DNA of 44,584 nucleotides from UBA4951 sp963652335 (lineage in GTDB: Bacteria > Bacillota_I > Bacilli_A > RFN20 > CAG-826), in NCBI GenBank assembly GCA_963652335.1, contig CAVJSS010000007.1:1-44584 (forward strand). Direction: 5' to 3'. Of the stretch, positions 7,572 to 15,840 are shown one piece after another. The position numbers and the translations under genes were made by a program. The first letter of the stretch is position 1, and every line of letters starts with the position of its first letter. The notes beneath the pieces were generated by a model that did no database searches, was not told the origin of the DNA, and was given only the letters and a program-made list of their open reading frames with translations.

Positions 7572-8481
7572 CGTCATGCTCAAAGAAGCCCTCTCTTTGC
7601 TTGATATCCATGACGGTGGGACCTACGTCGATCTCACTTTGGGGCGGGCTGGGCATTCATCGGAGATATTGAAACGGATCCCAAACGGAAAGCTTTATTG
7701 TTTCGATATCGACGACGAAGCCATCGAAAAATCGAAAAGCAGGTTGGAAGCGATATCCCCTAATTTCGAGATAATCAAAAGCAATTTCGGCTTCGCAAAA
7801 GAAGAATTAGCCAAAAGAAACGTCGATAAAGTCGACGGAATCTTGATGGATTTAGGCGTTTCATCCCCTCAATTCGACGAAGCTGAAAGAGGATTCTCCT
7901 ATCGTTTCGACGGTCCATTGGATATGAGGATGGATCAAAGCAATCCCCTAACGGCCGAAAAGATCGTAAACGGCTACGCCTACGAGGAACTTAAAAGGGT
8001 CTTCAAAGAATATGGCGAGGATCCCGATTCCGCCAAAGTGGCCTCTTTGATCGTCAAAGAAAGGGAAACAAAGCCAATCAGAACGACCGGGGAGCTGGTG
8101 GAAATCATAAAAAAAGCGAAGCCGGCGAAGTCCTTAGCCAAAAAAGGCCACCCGGCCAAACAGATCTTCCAAGCCTTGCGGATCGAAGTGAACGACGAGC
8201 TAGGGATGCTTAAGAAAGCCTTAAGCGAAATGCCGTCCCTTCTAAACGAAAACGGCGTGATGGCGGTCATAACTTTCCATTCTTTGGAAGATAGATTGGC
8301 AAAAAAAGCCTTCAGAAGCCTAACGGTGGTCGAAGGATCGAGGCACATCCCATCATTGGAGCAAAAAGAGCCAGATTACATCGATCTTGCCAAGCACCCG
8401 ATCCTCCCAAGCGAAGCGGAACTCAAAGAAAACCATCGCTCCACCTCAGCCAAGCTAAGAGGCATAAAAAAGAAAGGATAA
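7555..8481 (+). CDS. rsmH: 16S rRNA m4C1402 methyltransferase
   Basis: A 308-residue RsmH (MraW). The SAM-binding motif is DLTLGRAGHSSEIL near residues 22-35. The family block DLGVSSPQFDEAERGFSYR follows, and later VITFHSLEDRL and the C-terminal RSTSAKLRGIKK. It methylates N4 of C1402 in 16S rRNA together with RsmI. It lies between mraZ and a small membrane protein gene as in most dcw clusters. Confidence 0.96.
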   Translation: MGEHYSVMLKEALSLLDIHDGGTYVDLTLGRAGHSSEILKRIPNGKLYCFDIDDEAIEKSKSRLEAISPNFEIIKSNFGFAKEELAKRNVDKVDGILMDLGVSSPQFDEAERGFSYRFDGPLDMRMDQSNPLTAEKIVNGYAYEELKRVFKEYGEDPDSAKVASLIVKERETKPIRTTGELVEIIKKAKPAKSLAKKGHPAKQIFQALRIEVNDELGMLKKALSEMPSLLNENGVMAVITFHSLEDRLAKKAFRSLTVVEGSRHIPSLEQKEPDYIDLAKHPILPSEAELKENHRSTSAKLRGIKKKG

Positions 8482-8488
8482 GCCCAAC

Positions 8489-8722
8489 ATGAAAGACAAA
8501 ATCGTCAAAACGGGTAAAACGAAATCGTATTACGTTTTGAAGACGACTCTTTTGGTTACGGCCTTCATCGTCTTGGCTTTGATCATCCTTTCCATCCCAG
8601 TCGGGATAAGCTATGGTCTCTATCTTAAATCCGTTTCGTCCCCTTCGACGGCCGAGCAATTGAAAAACGGCTTGGACGTCTCTACGTGCTTAACGACAAT
8701 CGAAAACCTAACGCTTTCATAA
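8489..8722 (+). CDS. Small single-span membrane protein in the ftsL position
   Basis: A 77-residue protein with a basic N-terminus (residues 1-17), one transmembrane segment (about 19-46, rich in L, I, V and A) and an outside tail of only about 30 residues. Its place, directly after rsmH and before ftsA, is where ftsL normally sits, and the topology fits FtsL. However, FtsL has a longer periplasmic leucine-zipper coiled coil, which is absent here. It may be a minimal FtsL-like protein or something unrelated. AAAGGA precedes the ATG. A terminator follows. Confidence 0.7.
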   Translation: MKDKIVKTGKTKSYYVLKTTLLVTAFIVLALIILSIPVGISYGLYLKSVSSPSTAEQLKNGLDVSTCLTTIENLTLS

Positions 8723-8724
8723 AG

Positions 8725-8751
8725 GAGAAGGGACAACCCTTCTCTTTTTTT
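8725..8751 (+). terminator. Rho-independent terminator after the mraZ-rsmH unit
   Basis: GAGAAGGG (8725-8732) pairs with CCCTTCTC (8737-8744) around ACAA, followed by seven T residues. It separates ftsA-ftsZ from the genes upstream. Confidence 0.9.
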
Positions 8752-8786
8752 AAACGATTTCCTACCATTTTTCTATCGATTGGATA

Positions 8787-8819
8787 TTGTTTAGGCCTAT
8801 ATTCTATTCTAGAATAGAA
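8787..8819 (+). promoter_or_regulatory. ftsA promoter with an 18-bp perfect palindrome over the -10 box
   Basis: TTGTTT (8787-8792) and TAGAAT (8810-8815) are 17 bases apart, an ideal sigma-A layout, and the -10 box ends 10 bases before the ATG at 8826. The perfect palindrome TTCTATTCTAGAATAGAA (8802-8819) covers the -10 box, as a repressor operator would. No Shine-Dalgarno sequence is seen. Confidence 0.55.
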
Positions 8820-8825
8820 ACACGT

Positions 8826-10082
8826 ATGGGGTACAAAAAGAACGTAAATTTCACGATCGTTGAGATCGGCAACGATACCAGCAAGATACTAGCGGGCTCT
8901 TTTTTCAACAAAACGCCATATGTTTACTGCGTCAGGGAAATCCAAACCAGAGACGTCATGGAAAACGGGATGATCCGCAAGACGGAGACGGCGAAATTGG
9001 CTGCGGCATTAAAAGAACTTCTGAATATCAAAGACGAAGCCATCTCAACCAAATGCTCAATGAGAAACATTTTGGTCGTTTTGCCCCCATTCGGAATGAA
9101 GGTCTATGACGAAACCCAATTCACCTCGGTAATGAGCAGAAGCAACAACAAAGGCGAAATCGACGTCGAAGACATCAAGCAGCTATTGAAGAACATCGAA
9201 GCCGCCATGCGAACCAAAACGGACCAGAATTCCTATCAGATCATCGACATAATCCCCGAAATATACGAATACGGATCAAAGACATCGACCACTCCTCCTT
9301 ATGGAGAAAAAGCCGAGCAGATATCGACCAGAGCATCCGTTTACTGCGTTCCAAAACCCCTGGTCGATTCCCATGAAAACATCTTCAACAAAGAACTCCA
9401 ACTCCAAGTCATCGGCTATGGGGTCGCCCCTTACGGAGCGGGTCAGCTTATCTGCCTAGACAAAGACAAAAAGGGTCTCAAAACCTTCATCATCCTCGAT
9501 TTGGGCGGACGCACATCATCCGCATCCTTGATAGGGAACAAGACCCTTTATCAATCATCGACCCTCCCAGAAGGGATGAATCATCTGACCGAAGCCCTTT
9601 CCAAAGCCTTTGGGATCAGCTACGAAGAAGCTGAATCGGTGAAAAGAACTTACGGTTATTCTTTAAGGCAAACCGAATTCAAAGCCCCGATAATAACCAA
9701 CAAAATGGGCAAATCCTTTTACCAAGACGACATCAACCGTGTCATCAAAGCCTGGTTCATCGATTTCAACGTCAAGATAAAGAACACCATCAAAGAGATG
9801 ATGGGCCCGACATATGAAGGAAACGCCTCGGAAGAGAGAAGGTTCTTGGATAGCTGCCCGATATCGTTGGTCGGAGGCGGAGCGAACCTCCTTGGCATCG
9901 AGGAATTGCTGAAAGACGCTATCGGAATGCACAAAATCGAAAAATACATCCCCCATGTCGTCGGAGCTATGGATCCCAAATATGCCAACATGCTTGGCTT
10001 ATTGGCCGCCAAATGCGCCTCGGATACCCCAAGCGGGGAAATAAGCGGCACAACCCTTTATCGGGTCGAAACGAACAAATAA
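8826..10082 (+). CDS. ftsA: FtsA-like actin-fold cell division protein
   Basis: A 418-residue FtsA-family ATPase. Actin-fold motifs are visible: a divergent phosphate 1 region (IVEIGNDTSKILAG), phosphate 2 (ILDLGGRTSSASLI) and the adenosine motif (SLVGGGANLLGIEELL). FtsA normally tethers FtsZ to the membrane by a C-terminal amphipathic helix. Here the sequence ends in about 20 polar residues (SGTTLYRVETNK) without an obvious helix of that kind. An upstream in-frame start at 8787 would put the promoter inside the gene, so ATG 8826 (MGYKKNVNF) is preferred. The gene is 13 bases from ftsZ. Confidence 0.85.
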   Translation: MGYKKNVNFTIVEIGNDTSKILAGSFFNKTPYVYCVREIQTRDVMENGMIRKTETAKLAAALKELLNIKDEAISTKCSMRNILVVLPPFGMKVYDETQFTSVMSRSNNKGEIDVEDIKQLLKNIEAAMRTKTDQNSYQIIDIIPEIYEYGSKTSTTPPYGEKAEQISTRASVYCVPKPLVDSHENIFNKELQLQVIGYGVAPYGAGQLICLDKDKKGLKTFIILDLGGRTSSASLIGNKTLYQSSTLPEGMNHLTEALSKAFGISYEEAESVKRTYGYSLRQTEFKAPIITNKMGKSFYQDDINRVIKAWFIDFNVKIKNTIKEMMGPTYEGNASEERRFLDSCPISLVGGGANLLGIEELLKDAIGMHKIEKYIPHVVGAMDPKYANMLGLLAAKCASDTPSGEISGTTLYRVETNK

Positions 10083-10095
10083 GGAGGAAAACCCA

Positions 10096-11298
10096 ATGAG
10101 TTCAGATCTTTATAGCCGCGACCTAGATAGCTTCGAGCCGGTCGCGAGAATCGTCGTCATCGGAGTCGGCGGAGCCGGCAACAACGCCGTCAACCGGATG
10201 ATCGACGAAAACATCCAAAACGTCGAATTCTACGTGATGAACACGGACAAACAGGCCCTTTCCACCTCCAAAGCCCCAAACCGCATCGTATTAGGCGGTC
10301 CGGAAACCAAAGGCCTAGGAGCCGGAGGGGATCCGGAAAGAGGCAAAGCCGCCGCCGAATTCTCCAAAGAAGAAATCAAGAAAGTCGTCAAAGACGCCGA
10401 TATGGTCTTCATCGCCGCCGGAATGGGAAAAGGGACCGGGACAGGCGCCTCTCCGGTAATCGCCAGATTGGCTAAGGAAGCCGGCGCTTTGACCATCGCG
10501 ATAGTCACCCGCCCATTTTCCTTCGAAGGAAAAGAAAGAACTACCAACGCCGTCCGCGGATTGAACGAATTGATCGAACAAGTCGATTCTTTGATGATCG
10601 TTTCCAACGACAAGCTCTTATATTCCTCCGGCAACGTACCGATGGACAAAGCCTTCAAGGATTCCGACTCGGTCCTTTCCAAATCCGTCCAGACGGTGGC
10701 CGATTTGGTTTTGCTCCCAGGAACCGTCAATTTGGATTTCGCCGACGTCAAATCGACTTTGCAAAACGGTGGGATCTCCCTTATCGGATATGGTACAGGA
10801 TCAGGCGAAAACGCCGCGATAGAAGCCGCCGAATCAGCGATCAACAATTCTTTGCTCGAGACTTCCATTTCCGGAGCCCGCAAAGTCATCTGCATGCTAA
10901 CGATGGGCGATAAAGTCACGATGTATAACACCGAAAGGTGCGTAAGACGCATCAACGAAGCAGCCGGAGGTTCCATCGACGTCAAATTCGGCTTCTCGAC
11001 CAACCCGAACTTAGGCGATTCGATAATCTGTTCGGTGATCGCCTCGGATTTCCCAAAGGATTCCATTTCCCTGGAAGGCCCAAGCATCGCCGAGCCAAGG
11101 AGCTCTGCGGATGTCGGATACGGGGTTGACGAGAGCGTCTCCAAAGTGGTCCAAAAATCCTTGGAAGAGGAAGAGAAGACCGCGACCAGCAATTCCGAGA
11201 TCGCCAAAGGATTGCTGCCCGATTTCCTTAAAGGCAGCCTCAATCTGGAAGATGGCGAAAGCGATTCTTCCTCCGACGATGAGGATTTCGGCTTCTGA
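10096..11298 (+). CDS. ftsZ: Cell division GTPase FtsZ
   Basis: A 400-residue tubulin homologue that polymerises with GTP to form the Z ring. The N-terminal GVGGAGNNAVNRM and the following GTPase domain are typical. The tubulin signature reads GKGTGTG instead of GGGTGTG, with Lys at residue 112. A short segment LPDFLKGS near residue 375 resembles the conserved C-terminal peptide that binds FtsA and others, but it is followed by an acidic tail ending SSSDDEDFGF instead of being close to the end. GGAGG precedes the ATG. Confidence 0.95.
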   Translation: MSSDLYSRDLDSFEPVARIVVIGVGGAGNNAVNRMIDENIQNVEFYVMNTDKQALSTSKAPNRIVLGGPETKGLGAGGDPERGKAAAEFSKEEIKKVVKDADMVFIAAGMGKGTGTGASPVIARLAKEAGALTIAIVTRPFSFEGKERTTNAVRGLNELIEQVDSLMIVSNDKLLYSSGNVPMDKAFKDSDSVLSKSVQTVADLVLLPGTVNLDFADVKSTLQNGGISLIGYGTGSGENAAIEAAESAINNSLLETSISGARKVICMLTMGDKVTMYNTERCVRRINEAAGGSIDVKFGFSTNPNLGDSIICSVIASDFPKDSISLEGPSIAEPRSSADVGYGVDESVSKVVQKSLEEEEKTATSNSEIAKGLLPDFLKGSLNLEDGESDSSSDDEDFGF

Positions 11299-11316
11299 TT
11301 GCTTTAAAGAAGCAAA

Positions 11317-11550
11317 GAAGATATAGTTTATTCGCTTAGACGGAAGACAACGCCAACTAGCAAACGATGAGAGAGCCCCTTGGATGAGAACGGGGCAGCG
11401 AAAGGTTATCACTTCCTAGCATATCTTCCGAAACAGCAGTAAGAAGATCGCCCGCTTCCCGTTAAAGAAGCTTCAAAGAGCGGGGCGATAGCCTCGAACT
11501 AAGGTGGTACCGCGCCATAAGCGTCCTTAGAGATGGACGCTTTTTATTTG
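11317..11550 (+). promoter_or_regulatory. T-box leader (tRNA-Ile) controlling ileS
   Basis: GAAGATAT (11317-11324) and ATATCTTC (11421-11428) close stem I. Just inside its 3' strand is ATC (11408-11410), the expected Ile specifier. The T-box core AAGGTGGTACCGCG (about 11501-11514) has TGGT, which matches the ACCA end of tRNA-Ile. The terminator AGCGTCC/GGACGCT with TTTTT spans about 11519-11545. Uncharged tRNA-Ile should favour readthrough into ileS-lspA-rluD. Confidence 0.9.
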
Positions 11551-11559
11551 GAGGGAAAT

Positions 11560-14274
11560 ATGTCATACAAAGAAACGTTATTGATGCCGAAGACCTCATT
11601 CGAGATGAGGGCTAATCTGATAAGCAAAGAGCCAAAAGTGCTAGAAAGATGGGATTCCATCGACCTTTACCATAAAATGAACGATGTTAGGAAAGAAAAA
11701 GAATTCTGTTTGCATGATGGCCCTCCATATGCCAACGGAGACATCCATTGCGGACATATGCTAAACGTCCTTCTTAAGGATTTCGTCATAAGAAGCAAAA
11801 ACATGGAAGGATATAAAACCCCTTACGTGTTCGGCTGGGACACCCATGGCCTCCCCATCGAAACCAAAGTCACCAAAAGCGGGGTTAACCGCAAAGCGAT
11901 GTCGATTGCCGATTTCCGTTTGAAATGCGAAGAATACGCCAAAACCCAAGTGGAACGCCAAAAAAGGCAGATACATCGTTTGGGATGCCTCGGCGATTAC
12001 GATGACCCGTATATAACTTTGAAGCCCGAATTCGAAGCCAGGGAAATCGACGTCTTCGCCTCGATGGCCCTTCAAGGCTTGATCTACAAAGGGGTCAAGC
12101 CGGTCTATTGGTCGCCATCCTCCGAATCGGCGTTGGCGGAGGCAGAAGTCGAATACAAAGACATACCAGCCAGAACGATGTACGTCTCTTTCGATCTAAC
12201 CGATACCAAAGGGTTGTTGCCGCCTTCAGCCAAAATCATCATCTGGACCACGACCCCTTGGACCATCCCGGCCAACCAAGCGATCACGGTAAACCCCAGA
12301 TTCGAATATGGCTTCTATCATACCGAAAAGGGAGATTTCGTCTTCCTTTCTTCCTTAGCGCCATCCTTGAAGGAAACGCTAGGGTTCGAGAAAATGGAAT
12401 TGCTTAAGACCCTAAAAGGCGAGCAACTCGAAGGAATGAAAGCCAAGCATCCTTTTTACGATAGGGAGTCGCCGATAATATTGGGATCTTTCGTCACAGC
12501 CGATTCCGGAACGGGTTGCGTCCATACGGCCCCAGACCACGGCTTAGACGACTTCAATGTCTGCCTTAAATACGATATCAAACCTTTCTGCCCAGTGGAT
12601 GAAAGAGGCTATATGCATCTAGGGGAGAACGATCCTTTGAATGGGCTATTTTATGAAGAAGCCAACGACAAAGTGGTCAAAATGCTTTCGAAAAAAGGCG
12701 TGATGCTAAAGGAAATCGACATAATCCATTCCTATCCTCACGATTGGAGGACCCATAAGCCGGTCATTTTCCGAGCGACCCCCCAATGGTTCTGCTCCAT
12801 TTCCCCAATCAGAGAGAAATTGCTTTCCGAAATCCATAAGATCGATTGGGAACCGGCTTGGGGAGAGCAAAAGATGGTCAATATGATCAAAGACCGCCTT
12901 GATTGGTGCATTTCCCGCCAGCGCGCTTGGGGCGTCCCAATCCCTATAATCTATGAGGAAGACGGAACCCCGATCGTCAAAGAGGAAGTCTTCAAGCATA
13001 TAAGGGATGTCATAGCCAAAGAAGGATCCAACGCCTGGTGGATGAAATCTCCGAAGGAATTGCTCCCGGAAGGCTATAAGTCCGACAAATCGCCGAATCA
13101 CGGATTTTATAAAGAGACCGACATCATGGACGTTTGGTTCGATTCTGGCTCTTCTTGGAATGGGGTCCTAAAAGAAAGGAACATGCCATATCCAGCCGAT
13201 TTGTATTTGGAAGGCAACGACCAATACAGAGGCTGGTTCAACGCCTCTCTTATCCTTTCCACGGCCGTTAACGGCATAGCCCCATTCAAAACCTGTCTAA
13301 CGCATGGCTGGGTGATGGACGACAATTGGCAAAAGATGTCAAAATCGGCCGGAAACGGCATCGATCCATCAAAGATAGCCAATCAATTCGGGGCCGATAT
13401 CCTCCGCCTTTGGGCCGCTTCGGTCAATTATGAAGCCGACGTTCGCATCTCCGAATCGATAATAAGCACGATTTCCGACCAATATAGGAAGATCAGAAAC
13501 ACCTTCCGCTTCATTTTGGGGAACCTCCAAGACGGAGACAAAGAATACGTCGTCCCTAACGAAATTCCTTCCCTTTCTCCAATCGATCGCTGGACCTTGG
13601 GCCGTTTGGAACAGCTTATCGCCTCCATCAGGAAGGATTATGACTCCTATAGCTTTGCCAGCGCCTCTCAGAAGCTCAATAATTTCATGGTCGACCTTTC
13701 TTCCTTCTATTTGGATTTCGCCAAGGATATCCTTTATTGCGAAGCCGCTTCCTCTTCGCGCAGAAAAGCCGTCCAATACGTCTTATATCGTTTAGGATTG
13801 TCTTTATGCTTGCTTTATAACCCGATCCTCCCGTTTACAATGGAAGAGGTTTATTTCGCTTTGCCTATTCCCCACAAAGAATCCCCTCAACTTGAATCAT
13901 TCCCATCGATAAGCGACGAATATATCGAAGAAAGCGAACGTTTCTACCCGGCATTCATGGAAATAAGGGATTTGGCTTTGAAAGCCTTGGAAGAAGGCAG
14001 GGCCAAAGGCGAATACGGGGCTTCGGGAGAAGCTGAGCTTGACTTAAGCATCGGAAACAAAGAGCTTTACGGACTTCTATCCACTTTGGATAATGAAGAA
14101 AAGGCAAGGCTCTTCGGGGTTTCTTCGATAAGGATCGAAAACAAGGAAAACAAAGCGATATCCAAGAAAGCCGAAGGCGAAAAGTGCGACCGTTGCCGCA
14201 ACATCCGCCACACGAGCTTATGCAAGGAAGGCCAGCTCTGCGATAGATGCAAGAAGGTCTTGTTGGGTAAATAA
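11560..14274 (+). CDS. ileS: Isoleucyl-tRNA synthetase
   Basis: A 904-residue class I synthetase that charges tRNA-Ile. The HIGH motif is present as HCGH in PYANGDIHCGH, and KMSKS in WQKMSKSAGNG. The CP1 editing domain lies between them. A C-terminal zinc finger CDRC...CDRC ends the protein. The ATG at 11560 is chosen because GGAGG lies at the right distance. An upstream ATG at 11533 lies inside the T-box terminator. It heads the ileS-lspA-rluD order also found in Bacillus. Confidence 0.97.
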   Translation: MSYKETLLMPKTSFEMRANLISKEPKVLERWDSIDLYHKMNDVRKEKEFCLHDGPPYANGDIHCGHMLNVLLKDFVIRSKNMEGYKTPYVFGWDTHGLPIETKVTKSGVNRKAMSIADFRLKCEEYAKTQVERQKRQIHRLGCLGDYDDPYITLKPEFEAREIDVFASMALQGLIYKGVKPVYWSPSSESALAEAEVEYKDIPARTMYVSFDLTDTKGLLPPSAKIIIWTTTPWTIPANQAITVNPRFEYGFYHTEKGDFVFLSSLAPSLKETLGFEKMELLKTLKGEQLEGMKAKHPFYDRESPIILGSFVTADSGTGCVHTAPDHGLDDFNVCLKYDIKPFCPVDERGYMHLGENDPLNGLFYEEANDKVVKMLSKKGVMLKEIDIIHSYPHDWRTHKPVIFRATPQWFCSISPIREKLLSEIHKIDWEPAWGEQKMVNMIKDRLDWCISRQRAWGVPIPIIYEEDGTPIVKEEVFKHIRDVIAKEGSNAWWMKSPKELLPEGYKSDKSPNHGFYKETDIMDVWFDSGSSWNGVLKERNMPYPADLYLEGNDQYRGWFNASLILSTAVNGIAPFKTCLTHGWVMDDNWQKMSKSAGNGIDPSKIANQFGADILRLWAASVNYEADVRISESIISTISDQYRKIRNTFRFILGNLQDGDKEYVVPNEIPSLSPIDRWTLGRLEQLIASIRKDYDSYSFASASQKLNNFMVDLSSFYLDFAKDILYCEAASSSRRKAVQYVLYRLGLSLCLLYNPILPFTMEEVYFALPIPHKESPQLESFPSISDEYIEESERFYPAFMEIRDLALKALEEGRAKGEYGASGEAELDLSIGNKELYGLLSTLDNEEKARLFGVSSIRIENKENKAISKKAEGEKCDRCRNIRHTSLCKEGQLCDRCKKVLLGK

Positions 14275-14276
14275 AG

Positions 14277-14954
14277 ATGTTCAAAAAGATTTTCAGGAAA
14301 ATCAAGTGGACCAAAGCCTTGTTTTTCTCTTCTTTCCTTTGGCTCGGGATCTTGATCATCTTGCTTGACCAAGGAACCAAATGGGCCGCCGAATTGACTT
14401 TGACCGAAGGAAAGCCGGTGGAAGTGATAAAGAATTTCTTCTATCTTTCCTTATCGCACAATACCGGCGCAGCTTGGTCGATCGGCGCCGGGAACATAAT
14501 CGGAAGGATAATCTTCATCATCATCTCCGTGGTCATGTCCTTGGCCTTCTATTTCCTTTGGAGAGGCAACGTCGAAAAGGAAACCAAAACGATGAACGCC
14601 GCCTATATGTTGGTCTTTGGCGGAGCGGTGGGAAATTTGATCGATAGGGCATTCTATTTCTTCCCAGTCGGCGAAGGGCCATATGGTGTCATTGACTTTT
14701 TGCAATTCTATCTTAAAGGTGGTCCAAGCGCCCCGAGCGACAAATTTCTTAACCCATTTCCTTCATTTAACGTAGCCGATTCTGCTTTGGTTGTTGGTAT
14801 CATTATGTTGGCGGTCATAATGATAATAAGAAGCATCAAAGAATCGAAAAAGAAAGACGAGGAATTCGCAAAGAAGAACGAAAAAGCGGCGGATGGCAAA
14901 GCCAATCCAAACAACGTTGAAAACAAGGAGAAAAGCAATGGAGATAACCGTTGA
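14277..14954 (+). CDS. lspA: Lipoprotein signal peptidase II
   Basis: LspA removes signal peptides from prolipoproteins in the membrane. Family motifs are LDQGTKW, NTGAAWSI, GGAVGNLIDRAFYF and SFNVADSALVVGI; the last two hold the catalytic aspartates. At 225 residues it is longer than the usual 150-170: a charged KE-rich cytoplasmic tail of about 40 residues follows the last membrane span. The tail's codons carry the rluD ribosome binding site and start. A likely substrate, the small lipoprotein at 36980, is present in this window. Confidence 0.95.
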   Translation: MFKKIFRKIKWTKALFFSSFLWLGILIILLDQGTKWAAELTLTEGKPVEVIKNFFYLSLSHNTGAAWSIGAGNIIGRIIFIIISVVMSLAFYFLWRGNVEKETKTMNAAYMLVFGGAVGNLIDRAFYFFPVGEGPYGVIDFLQFYLKGGPSAPSDKFLNPFPSFNVADSALVVGIIMLAVIMIIRSIKESKKKDEEFAKKNEKAADGKANPNNVENKEKSNGDNR

Positions 14955-15840
14955 GGAAGAGGAAGGAAAAAGATTGGACGAAGTCCTTTTCTCCCTTAAG
15001 GCGGCGCCTACCAGAAGCAAGGCCCAATCCTTAATAAAAGATGGAAAGGCACTTGTGAACGGAAAGGTCCAAAAGCCAAGTTATAGAGTTAGGAAATCCG
15101 ACATTGTAAACTACCAAATATATACCGAAGAACCTCTAACGATTAAGGAAGAGAACATACCGTTGGACATCGTTTACGAAGATGACGACATAATCGTCGT
15201 AAACAAGCAAAAAGGCCTAGTCGTCCATCCGGGAAACGGCAATGCGTCCGGCACCTTGGTAAACGCCCTTTTATACCAGCAAAAGAATCTCGCGTCTGGG
15301 ACATCCGCCATCCGCCCAGGGATCGTGCATAGGATCGACAAAGACACTTCCGGCTTATTGGTCGTAGCTAAAAACGATAAGGCGCTCCTTTATCTCCAAT
15401 CCCAATTGTCAGATCATTCGATGCATCGCGAATATATCGCGTTGGTCAAAGGGATAATTGACGAAAATGATGCGAAGATAGACGCTCCTATTGGGCATGA
15501 TCCCAGACATCCGACTCGCTTCGCCGTGAATGGGAATGACGATAAGGAGGCCATCACTTATTTCCATGTGATCAAACGTTATCCGCTTAATGACTGCACC
15601 CTCCTTTCATTGGAGCTTAAAACCGGAAGGACCCATCAAATCAGAGTCCATATGGACTATATCAAGCATCCCATAATCGGAGACCTTTTATATGGAGAAG
15701 GCAATCGGAATCTATATGACGATGGCCAATTGCTTCACGCTTACCGTTTGACCTTGAAGCATCCCAAAGACGGAAAAGAGATGAGCTTTGAGACTCCTCT
15801 TCCAGCCTATTTCAACGAAATATTGGAAAAATTGTCTTAG
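14938..15840 (+). CDS. rluD: RluD-family 23S rRNA pseudouridine synthase
   Basis: A 300-residue protein with an N-terminal S4 RNA-binding domain (residues 5-60) and an RsuA/RluA catalytic domain. The catalytic Asp lies in HRIDKDTSGLLVVAK and the later motif is TGRTHQIRVHM. It is predicted to convert specific uridines in 23S rRNA helix 69 or nearby. ATG 14938 is preferred to an in-frame ATG at 14893 because GGAG lies 9 bases upstream and the protein then begins at the S4 domain. It overlaps lspA by 17 bases and its stop overlaps the stop of the convergent rnhC gene. Confidence 0.93.
   Translation: MEITVEEEEGKRLDEVLFSLKAAPTRSKAQSLIKDGKALVNGKVQKPSYRVRKSDIVNYQIYTEEPLTIKEENIPLDIVYEDDDIIVVNKQKGLVVHPGNGNASGTLVNALLYQQKNLASGTSAIRPGIVHRIDKDTSGLLVVAKNDKALLYLQSQLSDHSMHREYIALVKGIIDENDAKIDAPIGHDPRHPTRFAVNGNDDKEAITYFHVIKRYPLNDCTLLSLELKTGRTHQIRVHMDYIKHPIIGDLLYGEGNRNLYDDGQLLHAYRLTLKHPKDGKEMSFETPLPAYFNEILEKLS

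Noticed and set aside
10230..11243. 337-residue minus-strand ORF opposite ftsZ
   Set aside because: It is the antisense shadow of ftsZ caused by codon bias; no ribosome site or domain.
11533..11559. Upstream ATG for ileS
   Set aside because: It lies inside the T-box terminator stem and lacks a ribosome site; ATG 11560 has GGAGG.
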